From the NCBI RefSeq assembly GCF_014193655.1, contig NZ_JACHZQ010000004.1, positions 248,001 through 312,000 on the forward strand: a stretch of 64,000 nt of DNA, written 5' to 3'. Numbering within the stretch: the stretch's first letter is position 1; the number at the start of each line of letters is the position of its first letter. The position numbers were made by a program, and so were the translations under genes. Below the pieces are notes generated by a model. It did not search any database and was not told the DNA's origin. It was given only the letters and a program-made list of their open reading frames with translations. The stretch comes from Rhizobium sp. BK313 (GTDB taxonomy: Bacteria; Pseudomonadota; Alphaproteobacteria; Rhizobiales; Rhizobiaceae). Positions 27,061-36,393 of the stretch are shown here, piece by piece.

Positions 27061-30000
27061 TTACTCCAGCGCTTCGACATTTTGTGGCGCAAGCTTGCCC
27101 GTCAACAGGTCGAGGCAGGCCATGGCATTGCCTTTCAGTCGTCCCTTGCGATCGACCCAAGGCTCAGGCCGCCAGGCTTTGACGAGATTGGCAATCAGGT
27201 TGCGGCCGATCTGGATCGACGCGTGGCGGACGCTCATGGTACGCTTGCGCATGAGATAAACGGGATTGGCGATCTGCGAATAGCCGAGCCGGACGCCAGG
27301 CGACCGACCGACCTTCGTGCCGAGATGCACGCCTTCCAGTTGCTTGGCGCTCACCACCTGGCCGTAGCGGGCGACGAGCCGGCTGAAATCGACATCCTCG
27401 AGCCAGCCATAGAAGGGCAGGTTTTCGTCGAAGCGCAGATTGCCGGCTTTGATGATGGTGGTGCGGATCGCCATGTTGCAGCCATAGGCATTATAGACCG
27501 GCTGGAACCGCGCCACCGGCTCCGAACGCCGCCGGCTCTTCGATTCGACCAGCCGCAGTCCATCGCGGACGGAAATACCGGGGCCGGTGATCCCGTCGGC
27601 AAGTACCGTGCCGGTGCACATGACGATGTCGGGATGGAGCTGGAACAGCCGTTCCGTCTCCTCCAGATAGTTCGGCGTCATCAGGAAATCGTCATCCAGG
27701 AAGAGGATGATTTCCGCATCCGGGATATTGTCGAGAATCCGGTTGCGCTGGCGGCAGAGTCCACGTTCGGAAATCAGCACCCGTACCGGGAAATCGAGAT
27801 CGCGCATGCAGCTCTGATCGATGTCCTCCGGCGAGGCGAGGCAGACGACCACCTCGTCCGGCTTGCGCGTCTGGCGAGCGATATGCGGAAGGATCGAGGA
27901 CAGGATGTCCCGACGACCGGTACTGGCAATGCCGACAACCAGCTTGACCGGACGACCCGATGGACGGCCTTCGAGCCGCCTGTCGGAAAAGCGGGTTTCG
28001 CGAGGCTGCGGTTTGCGCCACCAGTGCCGGCGTTCGCCATGCCGGCGCTTTTCGCTGCTGCGGTTGGCGATGATGCCGAGGATGTTGATCGGCGTCGTGC
28101 CGAAGCTTGCGAGCGCGTCGGACAGCCGCTCCACCGTCATCTTGTTGGTATGCCCGACAACCACGACGATGCCTTCGAGATAGGAGCAGATGACGCGCGT
28201 ATCGGCCGAATCTTCGAAAGCCGACATATCGACGATGACCACCTTGTAACGCCGGCGCAGCAGATCGATCTCCGCCTTCAGCGCCGGCAGATGGCCATAG
28301 CGTTGGAACGCGGCAACGGATTTCTCCGTCTCGTCGACGGTGACGACCGGAACGCCGTTGCTATAGGCCTGAGCTGCCTGCCTGTCGGCCTCTGGATCGT
28401 GTTCGATCGTCGCGATGGACAAGCCGTTTTCATGCGCAACGGAATAACGTCGCGGCACCTCGTTCATACGCAGTACTTCCATGCCGAAATCCGCTCCCGA
28501 TTCCATCGCTACGCCGCTGAGGCGTGCATTGAGGAAATCGGCGTCGACCAGCACCACCGACGCGCCTTCGTTCTGATAGAGCTGAGCGAGATTGGTCGCG
28601 ATCGTCGTCTTGCCTTCGCCCGTGCCGACCGAGGTGATACCAATCACCATCGGCGCATTCGGCTGGAAGGCAGAGTCGACCGAGTGTTTTACCCTGCGCA
28701 AGGCTTCGGAAAACTGCGAGTAGGGCGTGTCGAGCACGGATCTGAGCGGCGACATGGTTCGTCGCCAGGACGTGCCACCCGCCACAACATGGCCCGGCAC
28801 GAAGGACGGGCCGGCATAGACGGGCACATGACCGAGCGAGGAGATACCAAGCTCGCGCCGCAGCTTCTCGCTCGAGCTGACGCGCCGATCCATCCCGTCG
28901 CGCAGGAGTGCTATCCCGAGCCCTGCGGCAAGGCCGAGCATGGCGGAGAAGGGGATGACGATCGAGGATTTCGGCCAGGTCTTCGCCAAGGGCACGGCGG
29001 CTGCCGTGACGATGCGAGCATTGCCGAGCGGGAAGGATTCCTTCTGCAGCGCGCCGATCAACTGCTGCAGAATGCTTTCATACATGCGGCGATAGGTGGT
29101 CGCACGGCTCTCCATTTCGGAGAGCTCGACACGCGCCAGGTTCTTGTCCGTCCCGGTCTCCGTCAGAGAGGCCAGTTCGTCGTTGAGCAGTTGTTCCCGG
29201 GTTTGAGCCACTTCCAGATTGGAGCGATAGACAGCCTGGATGCGGCCGAACTCCTTCTGCATCTCGCTCTTCAGCCGGTCGATCTCATCCTGGGCCGCCG
29301 CAATTGCCGGGTTGCCGGCATCGTAGCGGCTGGCCAGGTTGTTGAGCCTGGTCGTTGCCGCACCGAGATCTTCCTGCAGCTTCTGTATGCGCGGGTTGTT
29401 GATCGTCTCGTCGACATCACCCTCGACCTTCTCGCCGGCCATCAGCCGGTTGAGCGTCGCAAGCTTGGCGGATTCAGCCGCCGTCTGTGCCCGGGCCGCC
29501 AGCGCCTGGCTGCTGATCTCCGACAATTGCTGCTGGTCGAGCGAGGAGGAGGAGCTGATCTCCATGATGCCGTTCTTGGCGCGAAACTCTTCGACGCTCA
29601 TTGCGGCCTCGCGAGCCTGTCGACCGACCTCGATCAGCCGCGTTTCCAGCCATTTCGCCCCGCTCTGCGCTGCCGAGGCGCGCTCGGTGAGCCCCGTACG
29701 GATGTAAGCAGCCGCAATGGCGTTGGCGGCGAGCGCCGCCTTGCGCGGATCGATGGAATTATAGCCGATTTCCAGAATGTAGGATTGACCCACCCGATTG
29801 ACCGAGACCCTGGAGAGGAACGAAGCCATGGTGCGGCGCATTAGATCGTCTTCGGTCGGCGCAACCTTGACGGGTTCATCGGACGAATGCTTGAAGTAAG
29901 CGATGAGACCGCGCACCTTGTCGCGCAGGGCCGACTGCCACGACATACCACCGACAATCTCCGGGTCCTGGCTGAGATTGAGCTTCTCGATGACCGCGCG

Positions 30001-30327
30001 GGCGATCGCCTCAGATTTGACGATCTCAACCTGGCTGGCAATCTCGGCAGCCTCGATGATGACCGTACCGGACAAGGCATCCTGGGACGCTATGCGACCC
30101 TGTTCCGGATCCATCACCAGGCGCGTCGTCGCCGAATAGATCGGCTGGGTGTTCGTTACATAGAACGTGCCGATGCCGAGCCCCATCGCCGTAGAGACGA
30201 TGAAGATCAGCAAGTGACGCTGCATGAAACGCCAAATATCGCGAAAGGAAATATATTCGCTTCCATTTGACCGCTTGGTCTCTGATTGAGCTCCGGGTAC
30301 GCTTTTACCAATCTCGTGAACTACCAT
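27061..30327 (-). CDS. Wzc-like polysaccharide co-polymerase/tyrosine kinase fused to a GT2 glycosyltransferase
   Basis: 1088 residues. Wzz domain: TM1 (LLIFIVSTAMGLGIGTFYV) near residue 40, a long periplasmic coiled coil, TM2 (SIVIPFSAMLGLAAGLGIAL) near 455. BY-kinase domain: Walker A GTGEGKTT with Lys573, Walker A' VVLVDAD, Walker B VVIVDMS. Instead of the usual Tyr-rich tail, the chain continues through a basic linker into a family 2 glycosyltransferase (about 793-1088) with VGIASTGRRDIL, FLDDDF and WLEDVDFS. The frame is unbroken and no internal start at the junction was seen, so this is a genuine fusion. It should control export and chain length while adding a sugar. The MVVHEIG start is preferred over a 64-codon extension that would run into the exporter gene. 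Confidence 0.9.
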   Translation of the reverse strand: MVVHEIGKSVPGAQSETKRSNGSEYISFRDIWRFMQRHLLIFIVSTAMGLGIGTFYVTNTQPIYSATTRLVMDPEQGRIASQDALSGTVIIEAAEIASQVEIVKSEAIARAVIEKLNLSQDPEIVGGMSWQSALRDKVRGLIAYFKHSSDEPVKVAPTEDDLMRRTMASFLSRVSVNRVGQSYILEIGYNSIDPRKAALAANAIAAAYIRTGLTERASAAQSGAKWLETRLIEVGRQAREAAMSVEEFRAKNGIMEISSSSSLDQQQLSEISSQALAARAQTAAESAKLATLNRLMAGEKVEGDVDETINNPRIQKLQEDLGAATTRLNNLASRYDAGNPAIAAAQDEIDRLKSEMQKEFGRIQAVYRSNLEVAQTREQLLNDELASLTETGTDKNLARVELSEMESRATTYRRMYESILQQLIGALQKESFPLGNARIVTAAAVPLAKTWPKSSIVIPFSAMLGLAAGLGIALLRDGMDRRVSSSEKLRRELGISSLGHVPVYAGPSFVPGHVVAGGTSWRRTMSPLRSVLDTPYSQFSEALRRVKHSVDSAFQPNAPMVIGITSVGTGEGKTTIATNLAQLYQNEGASVVLVDADFLNARLSGVAMESGADFGMEVLRMNEVPRRYSVAHENGLSIATIEHDPEADRQAAQAYSNGVPVVTVDETEKSVAAFQRYGHLPALKAEIDLLRRRYKVVIVDMSAFEDSADTRVICSYLEGIVVVVGHTNKMTVERLSDALASFGTTPINILGIIANRSSEKRRHGERRHWWRKPQPRETRFSDRRLEGRPSGRPVKLVVGIASTGRRDILSSILPHIARQTRKPDEVVVCLASPEDIDQSCMRDLDFPVRVLISERGLCRQRNRILDNIPDAEIILFLDDDFLMTPNYLEETERLFQLHPDIVMCTGTVLADGITGPGISVRDGLRLVESKSRRRSEPVARFQPVYNAYGCNMAIRTTIIKAGNLRFDENLPFYGWLEDVDFSRLVARYGQVVSAKQLEGVHLGTKVGRSPGVRLGYSQIANPVYLMRKRTMSVRHASIQIGRNLIANLVKAWRPEPWVDRKGRLKGNAMACLDLLTGKLAPQNVEALE

Positions 30328-30358
30328 GATATTCCGCCCGACCTTGCTTGGATGATAT

Positions 30359-31696
30359 CTATTGGGACTGTGTGGGATCGACTGAGGACAGCATTGCGCC
30401 GTCCAGATTGTTGGAAACGTTGTAGCGAACATCCAGCACATCGCCCGGCTGCAGCTCTGCCGTTTCTGGCACCTCAGTGGTGGTGCCTGCGTCGCCGCCG
30501 CGGGTGATCCAATATTCAAGCGGCTGAAGATCGATCGCTTTCATGCTCTGGTAGCGAGACAGCGAAGCGCCGGCGATCTGCAGCAATTGCAGCGTCGTAT
30601 TGCGCTTCAGCTTGGTGTCTTCGAGTTCCGTTTCGGTCGCCTGCAACTGCTGTCCAACCTCGGTCTTGCGCTGCCCTTTGAGGTTCAGCGCATCGCGTTG
30701 GGTCTCGCTCAGCTTTTGCTTGGCCTGCATGGAGGCGACGACCATATCGAGCTTGCCGCTCTGCATGTCGGCGACCACGCGTTCCAATGAGGTCTTGCGC
30801 GATGTGGTGAGGATCTTCGTGTCGACAAGCTTGGAGATGTCGACCAATTCGTCCTGGGCGATCTTCACCTGCTCATCCTGGGATGCCATTTTCTCGTCGA
30901 GAATGTCGATTTCGTTGCGCAGCAAGGTTTCGAGTTCCGCGGCAGATTGAAGCTGCTGGCGAAGCGCTTCGGCCCTGGCATTGAACACATCGACTTCGCT
31001 GGTCATGATCTGTCTGATGGCCGACCCTTCGGGTGCTGCCTTGATTTCCGGCGGAAAATCGATGGTCGTCTGATCGTTCAGCTCTGCCATCAACCGGGCT
31101 CGCCGCGCGCCGAGCTGTTTCAATTGCAGCTCCATCCGGTTGATCTCGCCGGCATAGCTTATCTGCTGCGCATCGTTGTATTCGCCGGTCGGATTGGAGC
31201 GGCGCTCGCGGCCGCCGGCCATGGCGACGGCCTGTTTGACCGTCAGTCCCGGCCGGAATTCCAGTTCGCTCGGCTTCTCGACCGTCCCGGTGACATAAAT
31301 CATCGGATATTTCACCACTTCGACTGAAGCCGTAGGAGCGGTGGCAAGACCGGTGATCTGCTTCAGCCTGTCGCCGATCTGACTGGAGACATCGCTGGTC
31401 GTCTTGTCGACAACCGACATCTCGCCGATCATCGGAATGGAGATCGTGCCGGATTGCGAGACGACATATTCGCCGTTCAGCGCCGTCCATTCCTTATATT
31501 CGCCTGTTGAAGCGACCCATTCGACGATCGCTACCTTCATCCGCGTCTGAGGCCTGATGTGGTAGACATCGTCCGATGCGGCATTTGCCCTGTCGATAAA
31601 GGCGGCACCGGAAAGTGCCAGGGCGAGAAAAAGACTGAGAACGGTGCCCGGAGTCTTCTGGCGGGCTCGTGAGTGAAGAGCAGAAACTGTCAACAT
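30359..31696 (-). CDS. Outer-membrane/periplasmic polysaccharide export protein (ExoF/Wza type)
   Basis: 445 residues. A signal peptide is present (VLSLFLALALSGAAFIDRANAAS). The polysaccharide export domain follows (YHIRPQTRMKVAIVEW, then GTISIPMIGEM), plus a SLBB-like segment (YPMIYVTGTVEKPSELEF). The C-terminal half is coiled-coil-rich, with a closing second SLBB-like part (LQPGDVLDVRY). The long coiled-coil form without a lipobox resembles ExoF of Sinorhizobium rather than Wza lipoprotein. It is the first gene of a leftward operon with the Wzc-GT2 fusion 31 bases downstream. The MLTVSAL start gives the better signal peptide; an upstream start at 31765 has a ribosome site too close to use. 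Confidence 0.88.
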   Translation of the reverse strand: MLTVSALHSRARQKTPGTVLSLFLALALSGAAFIDRANAASDDVYHIRPQTRMKVAIVEWVASTGEYKEWTALNGEYVVSQSGTISIPMIGEMSVVDKTTSDVSSQIGDRLKQITGLATAPTASVEVVKYPMIYVTGTVEKPSELEFRPGLTVKQAVAMAGGRERRSNPTGEYNDAQQISYAGEINRMELQLKQLGARRARLMAELNDQTTIDFPPEIKAAPEGSAIRQIMTSEVDVFNARAEALRQQLQSAAELETLLRNEIDILDEKMASQDEQVKIAQDELVDISKLVDTKILTTSRKTSLERVVADMQSGKLDMVVASMQAKQKLSETQRDALNLKGQRKTEVGQQLQATETELEDTKLKRNTTLQLLQIAGASLSRYQSMKAIDLQPLEYWITRGGDAGTTTEVPETAELQPGDVLDVRYNVSNNLDGAMLSSVDPTQSQ

Positions 31697-32011
31697 GAGG
31701 CGCGATCTCGTTTTCGTGTCAGTCGCGCCGTTGCGAACTGCCGCAGCGCTGTGGCCTGAGATCATCCCCTGAACGCATTTCGAGTAAATCCCCTGCCGTA
31801 GGGTTACGGCTAATCCCTTCTGAGGAAAGAAAGGACGGGGTTCAGCGTTCCGGCAGCAGTGAACATATCATTGAGTTTAAACCTTTTTCGCCGCCTAGAC
31901 CTTTTGGTCATGACCCTCAGCCATTTGGATGCGTTGGAGGACCGATGTGGGTTCTGTCGCATTGCCCGCCGCCCGCACAATGATGCCTCGATCAACGGCG
32001 GAGTAAGAGGG
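31697..32011. other. Divergent promoter region between exporter and GT4 genes
   Basis: A stretch of 315 bases with no convincing gene. It contains an inverted repeat CCGTA-GGGT-TACGG (31796-31809) flanked by two ATCCC-containing repeats (AAATCCCCT and TAATCCCTT). Both divergent polysaccharide transcripts must start here, so this repeat is a candidate operator. No regulator can be named. Confidence 0.4.
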
Positions 32012-33241
32012 ATGCGGGTAGCGATTGTTCATTATTGGCTGGTGTCGATGCGAGGCGGCGAGAAGGTGATCGAGGCGCTCTGCGACATGTATCCGGACGC
32101 CGATATCTTCACGCTCGTTTATGACGAGAGCCGCGTCTCCGAAAAAATCAGGAGACACAAGGTAACAACATCGTTCCTGCAACGCATTCCCGGCGCCATC
32201 AAACGCTACCAGTCGCTGCTGCCGCTGATGCCCTTCGCGTTGGAGAGCTTCGATCTCAGCGGCTATGACCTGATCATCTCCAGCGAATCAGGCCCGGCAA
32301 AGGGCATCATCCCGTCGCCGCAGGCGACGCATATCTGCTATTGCCACTCGCCGATGCGCTATCTCTGGGATCACTATCACTTCTATCGTTCCAATGCCGG
32401 CCTCGCCTCGCGGCTGATGTTGCCGGTGCTGGCGCCGCTGTTGCGGTCCTGGGACGTCAACACCAGTCTGCGCGTCGATCGCTTCATCGCTAATTCTCAT
32501 CACGTCAGCGCTCGCATCGGTAAATATTACCGTCGTCCGGCGACGGTGCTCTATCCACCGGTCTCCGTCGACGATTTCACCCCAGCGGCGGCAACCGAGG
32601 ACTTTTACCTCTGCGCCGGCCAACTCATTCCGTACAAGCGGATCGACCTCGCCGTGCGGGCTTTTACCAAGATGAACCGCAACCTGGTCATCATCGGCGA
32701 GGGCAAAGAAATGGAGAGCCTCAAGCGTTTGGCCGGACCCACTATCACCTTTCTGGGCCGTGCGCCGTTCTCGGTGCTGAAAGAGAAGCTGGCTCGCTGC
32801 CGTGCACTGATTTTCCCCGGAGAAGAAGATTTCGGGATCGTTCCCGTCGAGGCCATGGCAAGCGGCCGGCCCGTCATCGCCTACGGCAGCGGCGGTGCGC
32901 TGGAAACCGTCGTTCCCGGCGTCAGCGGCATGTTATTCGAGGAGCAATCGATGGAAGCGCTGATCGAAGCGGTAAATGACTTCGAAGACAGTGAAAGTGC
33001 TTTCCGCCCCGATATTCTTCGGACACATGCGGCTCAATTCAGCCTCCGCAATTTCACGACGGGCATGCAGGCGATTATCGATGAGGAACTACTGGCACGC
33101 AAACCGGCCCTGTCGCGCAACAACCGCAGCGCCGCCGCCATACAGCGTCTGTTCGAGGGACAATTCCCTGCGCCCGCGGTGGAAACGCCGCAACGCGTAG
33201 CCACCACCGAACCGGTGACGGTCCACGCACCGACATTTTGA
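32012..33241 (+). CDS. Glycosyltransferase family 4
   Basis: 409 residues from an ATG with GGAG 8 bases upstream; the frame is open 51 codons further up but without a ribosome site. It starts MRVAIVHYWLVSMRGGEKV, the donor/acceptor loop of GT4 enzymes, and has ICYCHSPMRYLWDHY, AGQLIPYKRIDLAV and the donor-binding FPGEEDFGIVPVEAMASGRP (E-x7-E). It is a cytoplasmic retaining glycosyltransferase. Transcribed alone, away from the exporter operon, it probably adds a sugar to the same exopolysaccharide. The C-terminal ~40 residues after ARKPALSRNN look like a disordered tail. Confidence 0.9.
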   Translation: MRVAIVHYWLVSMRGGEKVIEALCDMYPDADIFTLVYDESRVSEKIRRHKVTTSFLQRIPGAIKRYQSLLPLMPFALESFDLSGYDLIISSESGPAKGIIPSPQATHICYCHSPMRYLWDHYHFYRSNAGLASRLMLPVLAPLLRSWDVNTSLRVDRFIANSHHVSARIGKYYRRPATVLYPPVSVDDFTPAAATEDFYLCAGQLIPYKRIDLAVRAFTKMNRNLVIIGEGKEMESLKRLAGPTITFLGRAPFSVLKEKLARCRALIFPGEEDFGIVPVEAMASGRPVIAYGSGGALETVVPGVSGMLFEEQSMEALIEAVNDFEDSESAFRPDILRTHAAQFSLRNFTTGMQAIIDEELLARKPALSRNNRSAAAIQRLFEGQFPAPAVETPQRVATTEPVTVHAPTF

Positions 33242-33453
33242 TCGGATAGCTAGGCCGTGAACCCATAAATCTGCCGGGTGAACGGCTGACCAGAGTCCGC
33301 TGTGCTCAGATAGCCGCCAAATTCCGGAGCGCAGCGGAATAAAACGACCGGCCAAGAGCGGATATCACTGATTTGCCGTTTGCCGACATAAAGAGTGGGG
33401 CGACGGGCGTTGCCGCCGGCTGCCCCCGTGATGACGGTTGATTGGCCTGCGAT

Positions 33454-34881
33454 CTACTGCCCAACCAGTCCTGGCAGTGCCTGGACCCGCGTGACCGGCG
33501 GCGGGTTCCATTTTCCGGTGAGCGCCTCCGATCGTGGGGCATAGAGCCGCATCAGCAAGTTGAACTCGCCCTTCGGGGCTGGAAGCCAGTTAGCTTCCTT
33601 ATCCGCACCCGGACTTTCGTTCTGCAAATAAAGGTCAAGCGACCCGTCGGCGTTAAATTTGAGCGGCATCCAACTGCTGAGGGTGAAGCGATTTAGGGGG
33701 TTGGCAACCTGGTAGCCTTCGGCGTCGTACAACGTCACCGACCAGAAGGCGTCTGCTGGCGGCGTTTGGCCCTTGTCGAAATGCAACGTGTATTTGTTCG
33801 CTCCGTCGAGTGGCTTGCCGGTCTCATCGCCTAAACTGGACGGGTATATTGCATCTTCGGGAAGGTTCGCACCGAGGCCCCACTGAGTGATGATGGCACG
33901 CTTCAAATAGTAGTTGCCATAGACGCCCATCGTGTCCGTGTTCATCGACCAGTGGTTTGCGACCCGGGCGAGTGTTGGTTGCTTCCATCCCATCAATTGC
34001 CGCGCCTCACCCGGAGCACTTGCCAACGCACGCTGGATGACGGGATCGGCCTTGTTCAAATCAAAGTCCTTTCCCACCTTGAAGCCAATCTTCTTTAGTT
34101 GGGCGATGATCGGTTGGTCGGTCACGTGGGGCGGATTGATCTTGAGAAGCCCGGCCGCATAGGCGAAGAATTTATCGGCGGGCATAGTATCGACCTGAAT
34201 CTTCGGAGGCGTTTTCATGTCCACCGAGGGATCAATCGTCACCGTTGGCGGCACGGGTGGCTTGCCCCATTGCGATAGCATTGTGACCTTGTAGTCGGCC
34301 TGAATTTTATGAACGGCGTCGTAATCCGATGGCCCATCGGTCTTCGTTCGGCCGATGATCCACACATACGGCGTTGGCGTATTGATCCGCGTCATTCCAG
34401 CGGGTACGTCGCCGTTCCAGCCTGGGGGCGTAATCAGGAAGTTGCCTGCCTCAGTCCCTGTAGTGCGCCAACCGGGCGACGCAAATACGTCGGTCCATGC
34501 GTCGAGCATCGGCAGCAGATAGTAGCGGCCGTCGGTGTTTGGTGCCGACACGACTACCGGTTCTTTTGTCATATCGAGAAAGGCACTGGAATACAGTGTA
34601 TCGAAATTCGGACGCACGACGATCTTGTAGTCGGCGGGCGGGAACGTTGCGAAGCTGTGGAACTCGTTCACCGGGCCATAGCCGGGAATTTTGCCCGCCT
34701 CTATGTTGGTACCCACCTGCCGAGTGATGCCCAAGGTAACGAGCGGATAAAAGTAGATATAAGCGTTAAGGCCGATGGCGTGTGCTTCTTGTTCAGTGAT
34801 CTGGGATTGGGCTCCTGCCGGCGCGGCCGTTGTGATCAACAAAGCCATGCCGAACAGACCAGTTAGAGTCAGCCTTCTCAT
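33454..34881 (-). CDS. Secreted DUF1254/DUF1214 protein, copy 1
   Basis: 475 residues. It has a cleavable signal peptide (LFGMALLITTAAPAGAQS), then the DUF1254 region (AYIYFYPLVTLG ... RPNFDTLYSSAFLDM, TDGRYYLLPMLDAWTDVFAS) and the C-terminal DUF1214 region (FWSVTLYDAEGYQV, GSLDLYLQNESPG, NLLMRLYAPR). The family is widespread and secreted, with no firmly known function. AGGAGGA lies just ahead of the ATG. It has exactly the same length as the neighbouring gene and matches it along its whole length, so the two are tandem duplicates. Confidence 0.88.
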   Translation of the reverse strand: MRRLTLTGLFGMALLITTAAPAGAQSQITEQEAHAIGLNAYIYFYPLVTLGITRQVGTNIEAGKIPGYGPVNEFHSFATFPPADYKIVVRPNFDTLYSSAFLDMTKEPVVVSAPNTDGRYYLLPMLDAWTDVFASPGWRTTGTEAGNFLITPPGWNGDVPAGMTRINTPTPYVWIIGRTKTDGPSDYDAVHKIQADYKVTMLSQWGKPPVPPTVTIDPSVDMKTPPKIQVDTMPADKFFAYAAGLLKINPPHVTDQPIIAQLKKIGFKVGKDFDLNKADPVIQRALASAPGEARQLMGWKQPTLARVANHWSMNTDTMGVYGNYYLKRAIITQWGLGANLPEDAIYPSSLGDETGKPLDGANKYTLHFDKGQTPPADAFWSVTLYDAEGYQVANPLNRFTLSSWMPLKFNADGSLDLYLQNESPGADKEANWLPAPKGEFNLLMRLYAPRSEALTGKWNPPPVTRVQALPGLVGQ

Positions 34882-34965
34882 GGTCGTCCTCCTGCTTGAC
34901 GAGAGGCGCCAATATTGACGCAGGTAACTGCGCGTCGCCTCGCGAATTGCGGTCGATCGTGTGAT

Positions 34966-36393
34966 CTACTGCGCGACCAGTCCTGACAGTGCCTCCACCC
35001 GCGTGACCGGTGGCGGGTTCCACTTTCCGATGAGCGCCTCGGATCTCGGGGCGTAGAGCCGCATTAGCAGGTTGAAGGCGCCTCTCGGAGCGGGAAGCCA
35101 GTTAGCTTCCTTATCCGCAGCCGGACTTTCGTTCTGAAAATAAAGGTCAAGCGATCCATCTGCATTGGACTTTAGTGGCATCCAACTGCTGAGGTTGAAG
35201 CGGTTAAGAGGATTGGCAACCTGGAAGCCTTCGGCGTCGTAGAGGGTGACCGACCAGAAAGCGTTGGCTGGAGGCGCCTCGCCCTTCTCGAAGTGGAGCG
35301 TGTATTTGTTCGCTCCGTCCAGTGGCTTGCCGGTGTCGTCCGCCAGGTTGAGCGGATAGATGGCATCCTCGGGAAGATTTGCACCGAGACCGAGTTGAGC
35401 GACAATGGCGCGTTTCAGGTAGAAGTTGCCATAGACGCCCACTGTGTTGGTTTGCATTGACCAACCATTCGCTACGCGGCCGATGGTGGGTATTGCCCAA
35501 GTCATCAACTGCTGCCCTTCATCCCGAGCATCAGCGAGGGCTCGCTGGACTACCGGGTCGGCTTTGTTCAAATCGAAGCTTTTCCCCGGCTCGAATCCTG
35601 TCTTCCTCAGTTGCGCAATCATTGGCTCGTCGGTGATGTGGGGCGGAACGACTTTGAGAATCTCTGCCGCGTAGGCAAAAAATTTATCGGCAGGCATTCT
35701 ATCGACCTGAACCTTTGGAGGCGTTTTCATGTCCACTGTTGAATCGATTGTCACGGTCGGCGGCGCGGCATTTTTGCCCCACCGTGACAGCGGTGTGATT
35801 TTGTAGCCAGCCTGAATTTTGTGAACCGCGTCGTAGTCCGCAGGACCGTCGGTCTTTGTTCGCCCGAGAGTCCAAACATATGGTGTCGGCGCGTTTATCC
35901 GCGTCACTCCCGAAGGAACGTCACCGCTCCATCCCTGCGGAGCAATGAGGAAGTTGCCCGCGTGAGTCCCTGTGGTCCGCCAGCCGGGGGAGGCGAATAC
36001 ATCAGTCCACATATCGAGCATTGGCAGAAGGTAGTAGCGACCATTTGTATCTGGCGCCGAGACGATCACCGGCTCCTTGCTCAAATCGAGCCATGCCAGG
36101 GAGTAAAGGGTATCGAAATTAAATCGCACGACGAGTTTGTTGTCGGCAGCTGGGTAGGCCGGAAAACTGGAAAACGTGTTCATCGGCCCCTTACCGACCT
36201 CCTTCCCAGGGTCGATGTTGGTGGATTGCCTACGCGTCAAATCCATCGTGAGAAGCGGATAAAAATAAAGATAAGCGTCAACACCGATAGCATGTGCTTC
36301 TTGTTCGGAGATCTGGGATTGGGCTCCTGCCGGCACGGCTAGTGTGATCAACAAAGCCATGCCGAACAGACCGGGCAGAGTCAGTCTTCTCAT
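34966..36393 (-). CDS. Secreted DUF1254/DUF1214 protein, copy 2
   Basis: 475 residues, a signal peptide (LFGMALLITLAVPAGAQS) and the same two domains as the downstream copy (FNFDTLYSLAWLDL, NGRYYLLPMLDMWTDVF, FWSVTLYDAEGFQV). By eye about three quarters of residues agree with copy 1, with no gaps. GGGAGGA precedes the ATG at 36391-36393; an in-frame extension to 36522 has no support. The 84-base gap and common direction suggest co-transcription. The divergence between copies argues for an old duplication with both copies kept under selection. Confidence 0.88.
   Translation of the reverse strand: MRRLTLPGLFGMALLITLAVPAGAQSQISEQEAHAIGVDAYLYFYPLLTMDLTRRQSTNIDPGKEVGKGPMNTFSSFPAYPAADNKLVVRFNFDTLYSLAWLDLSKEPVIVSAPDTNGRYYLLPMLDMWTDVFASPGWRTTGTHAGNFLIAPQGWSGDVPSGVTRINAPTPYVWTLGRTKTDGPADYDAVHKIQAGYKITPLSRWGKNAAPPTVTIDSTVDMKTPPKVQVDRMPADKFFAYAAEILKVVPPHITDEPMIAQLRKTGFEPGKSFDLNKADPVVQRALADARDEGQQLMTWAIPTIGRVANGWSMQTNTVGVYGNFYLKRAIVAQLGLGANLPEDAIYPLNLADDTGKPLDGANKYTLHFEKGEAPPANAFWSVTLYDAEGFQVANPLNRFNLSSWMPLKSNADGSLDLYFQNESPAADKEANWLPAPRGAFNLLMRLYAPRSEALIGKWNPPPVTRVEALSGLVAQ

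Noticed and set aside
27056..27092. TTG (27092) or ATG (27080) start for the GT4 gene
   Set aside because: Both overlap the upstream gene and lack a ribosome site; GTG at 27056 has GGAG at ideal distance.
26935..29844. Very long open frame on the plus strand (about 970 codons) opposite the GT4 and Wzc-GT2 genes
   Set aside because: It is antisense to well-supported genes with full domain motifs, its translation has no recognisable domain and is Arg/Asp/His-rich as expected for a GC-rich shadow frame.
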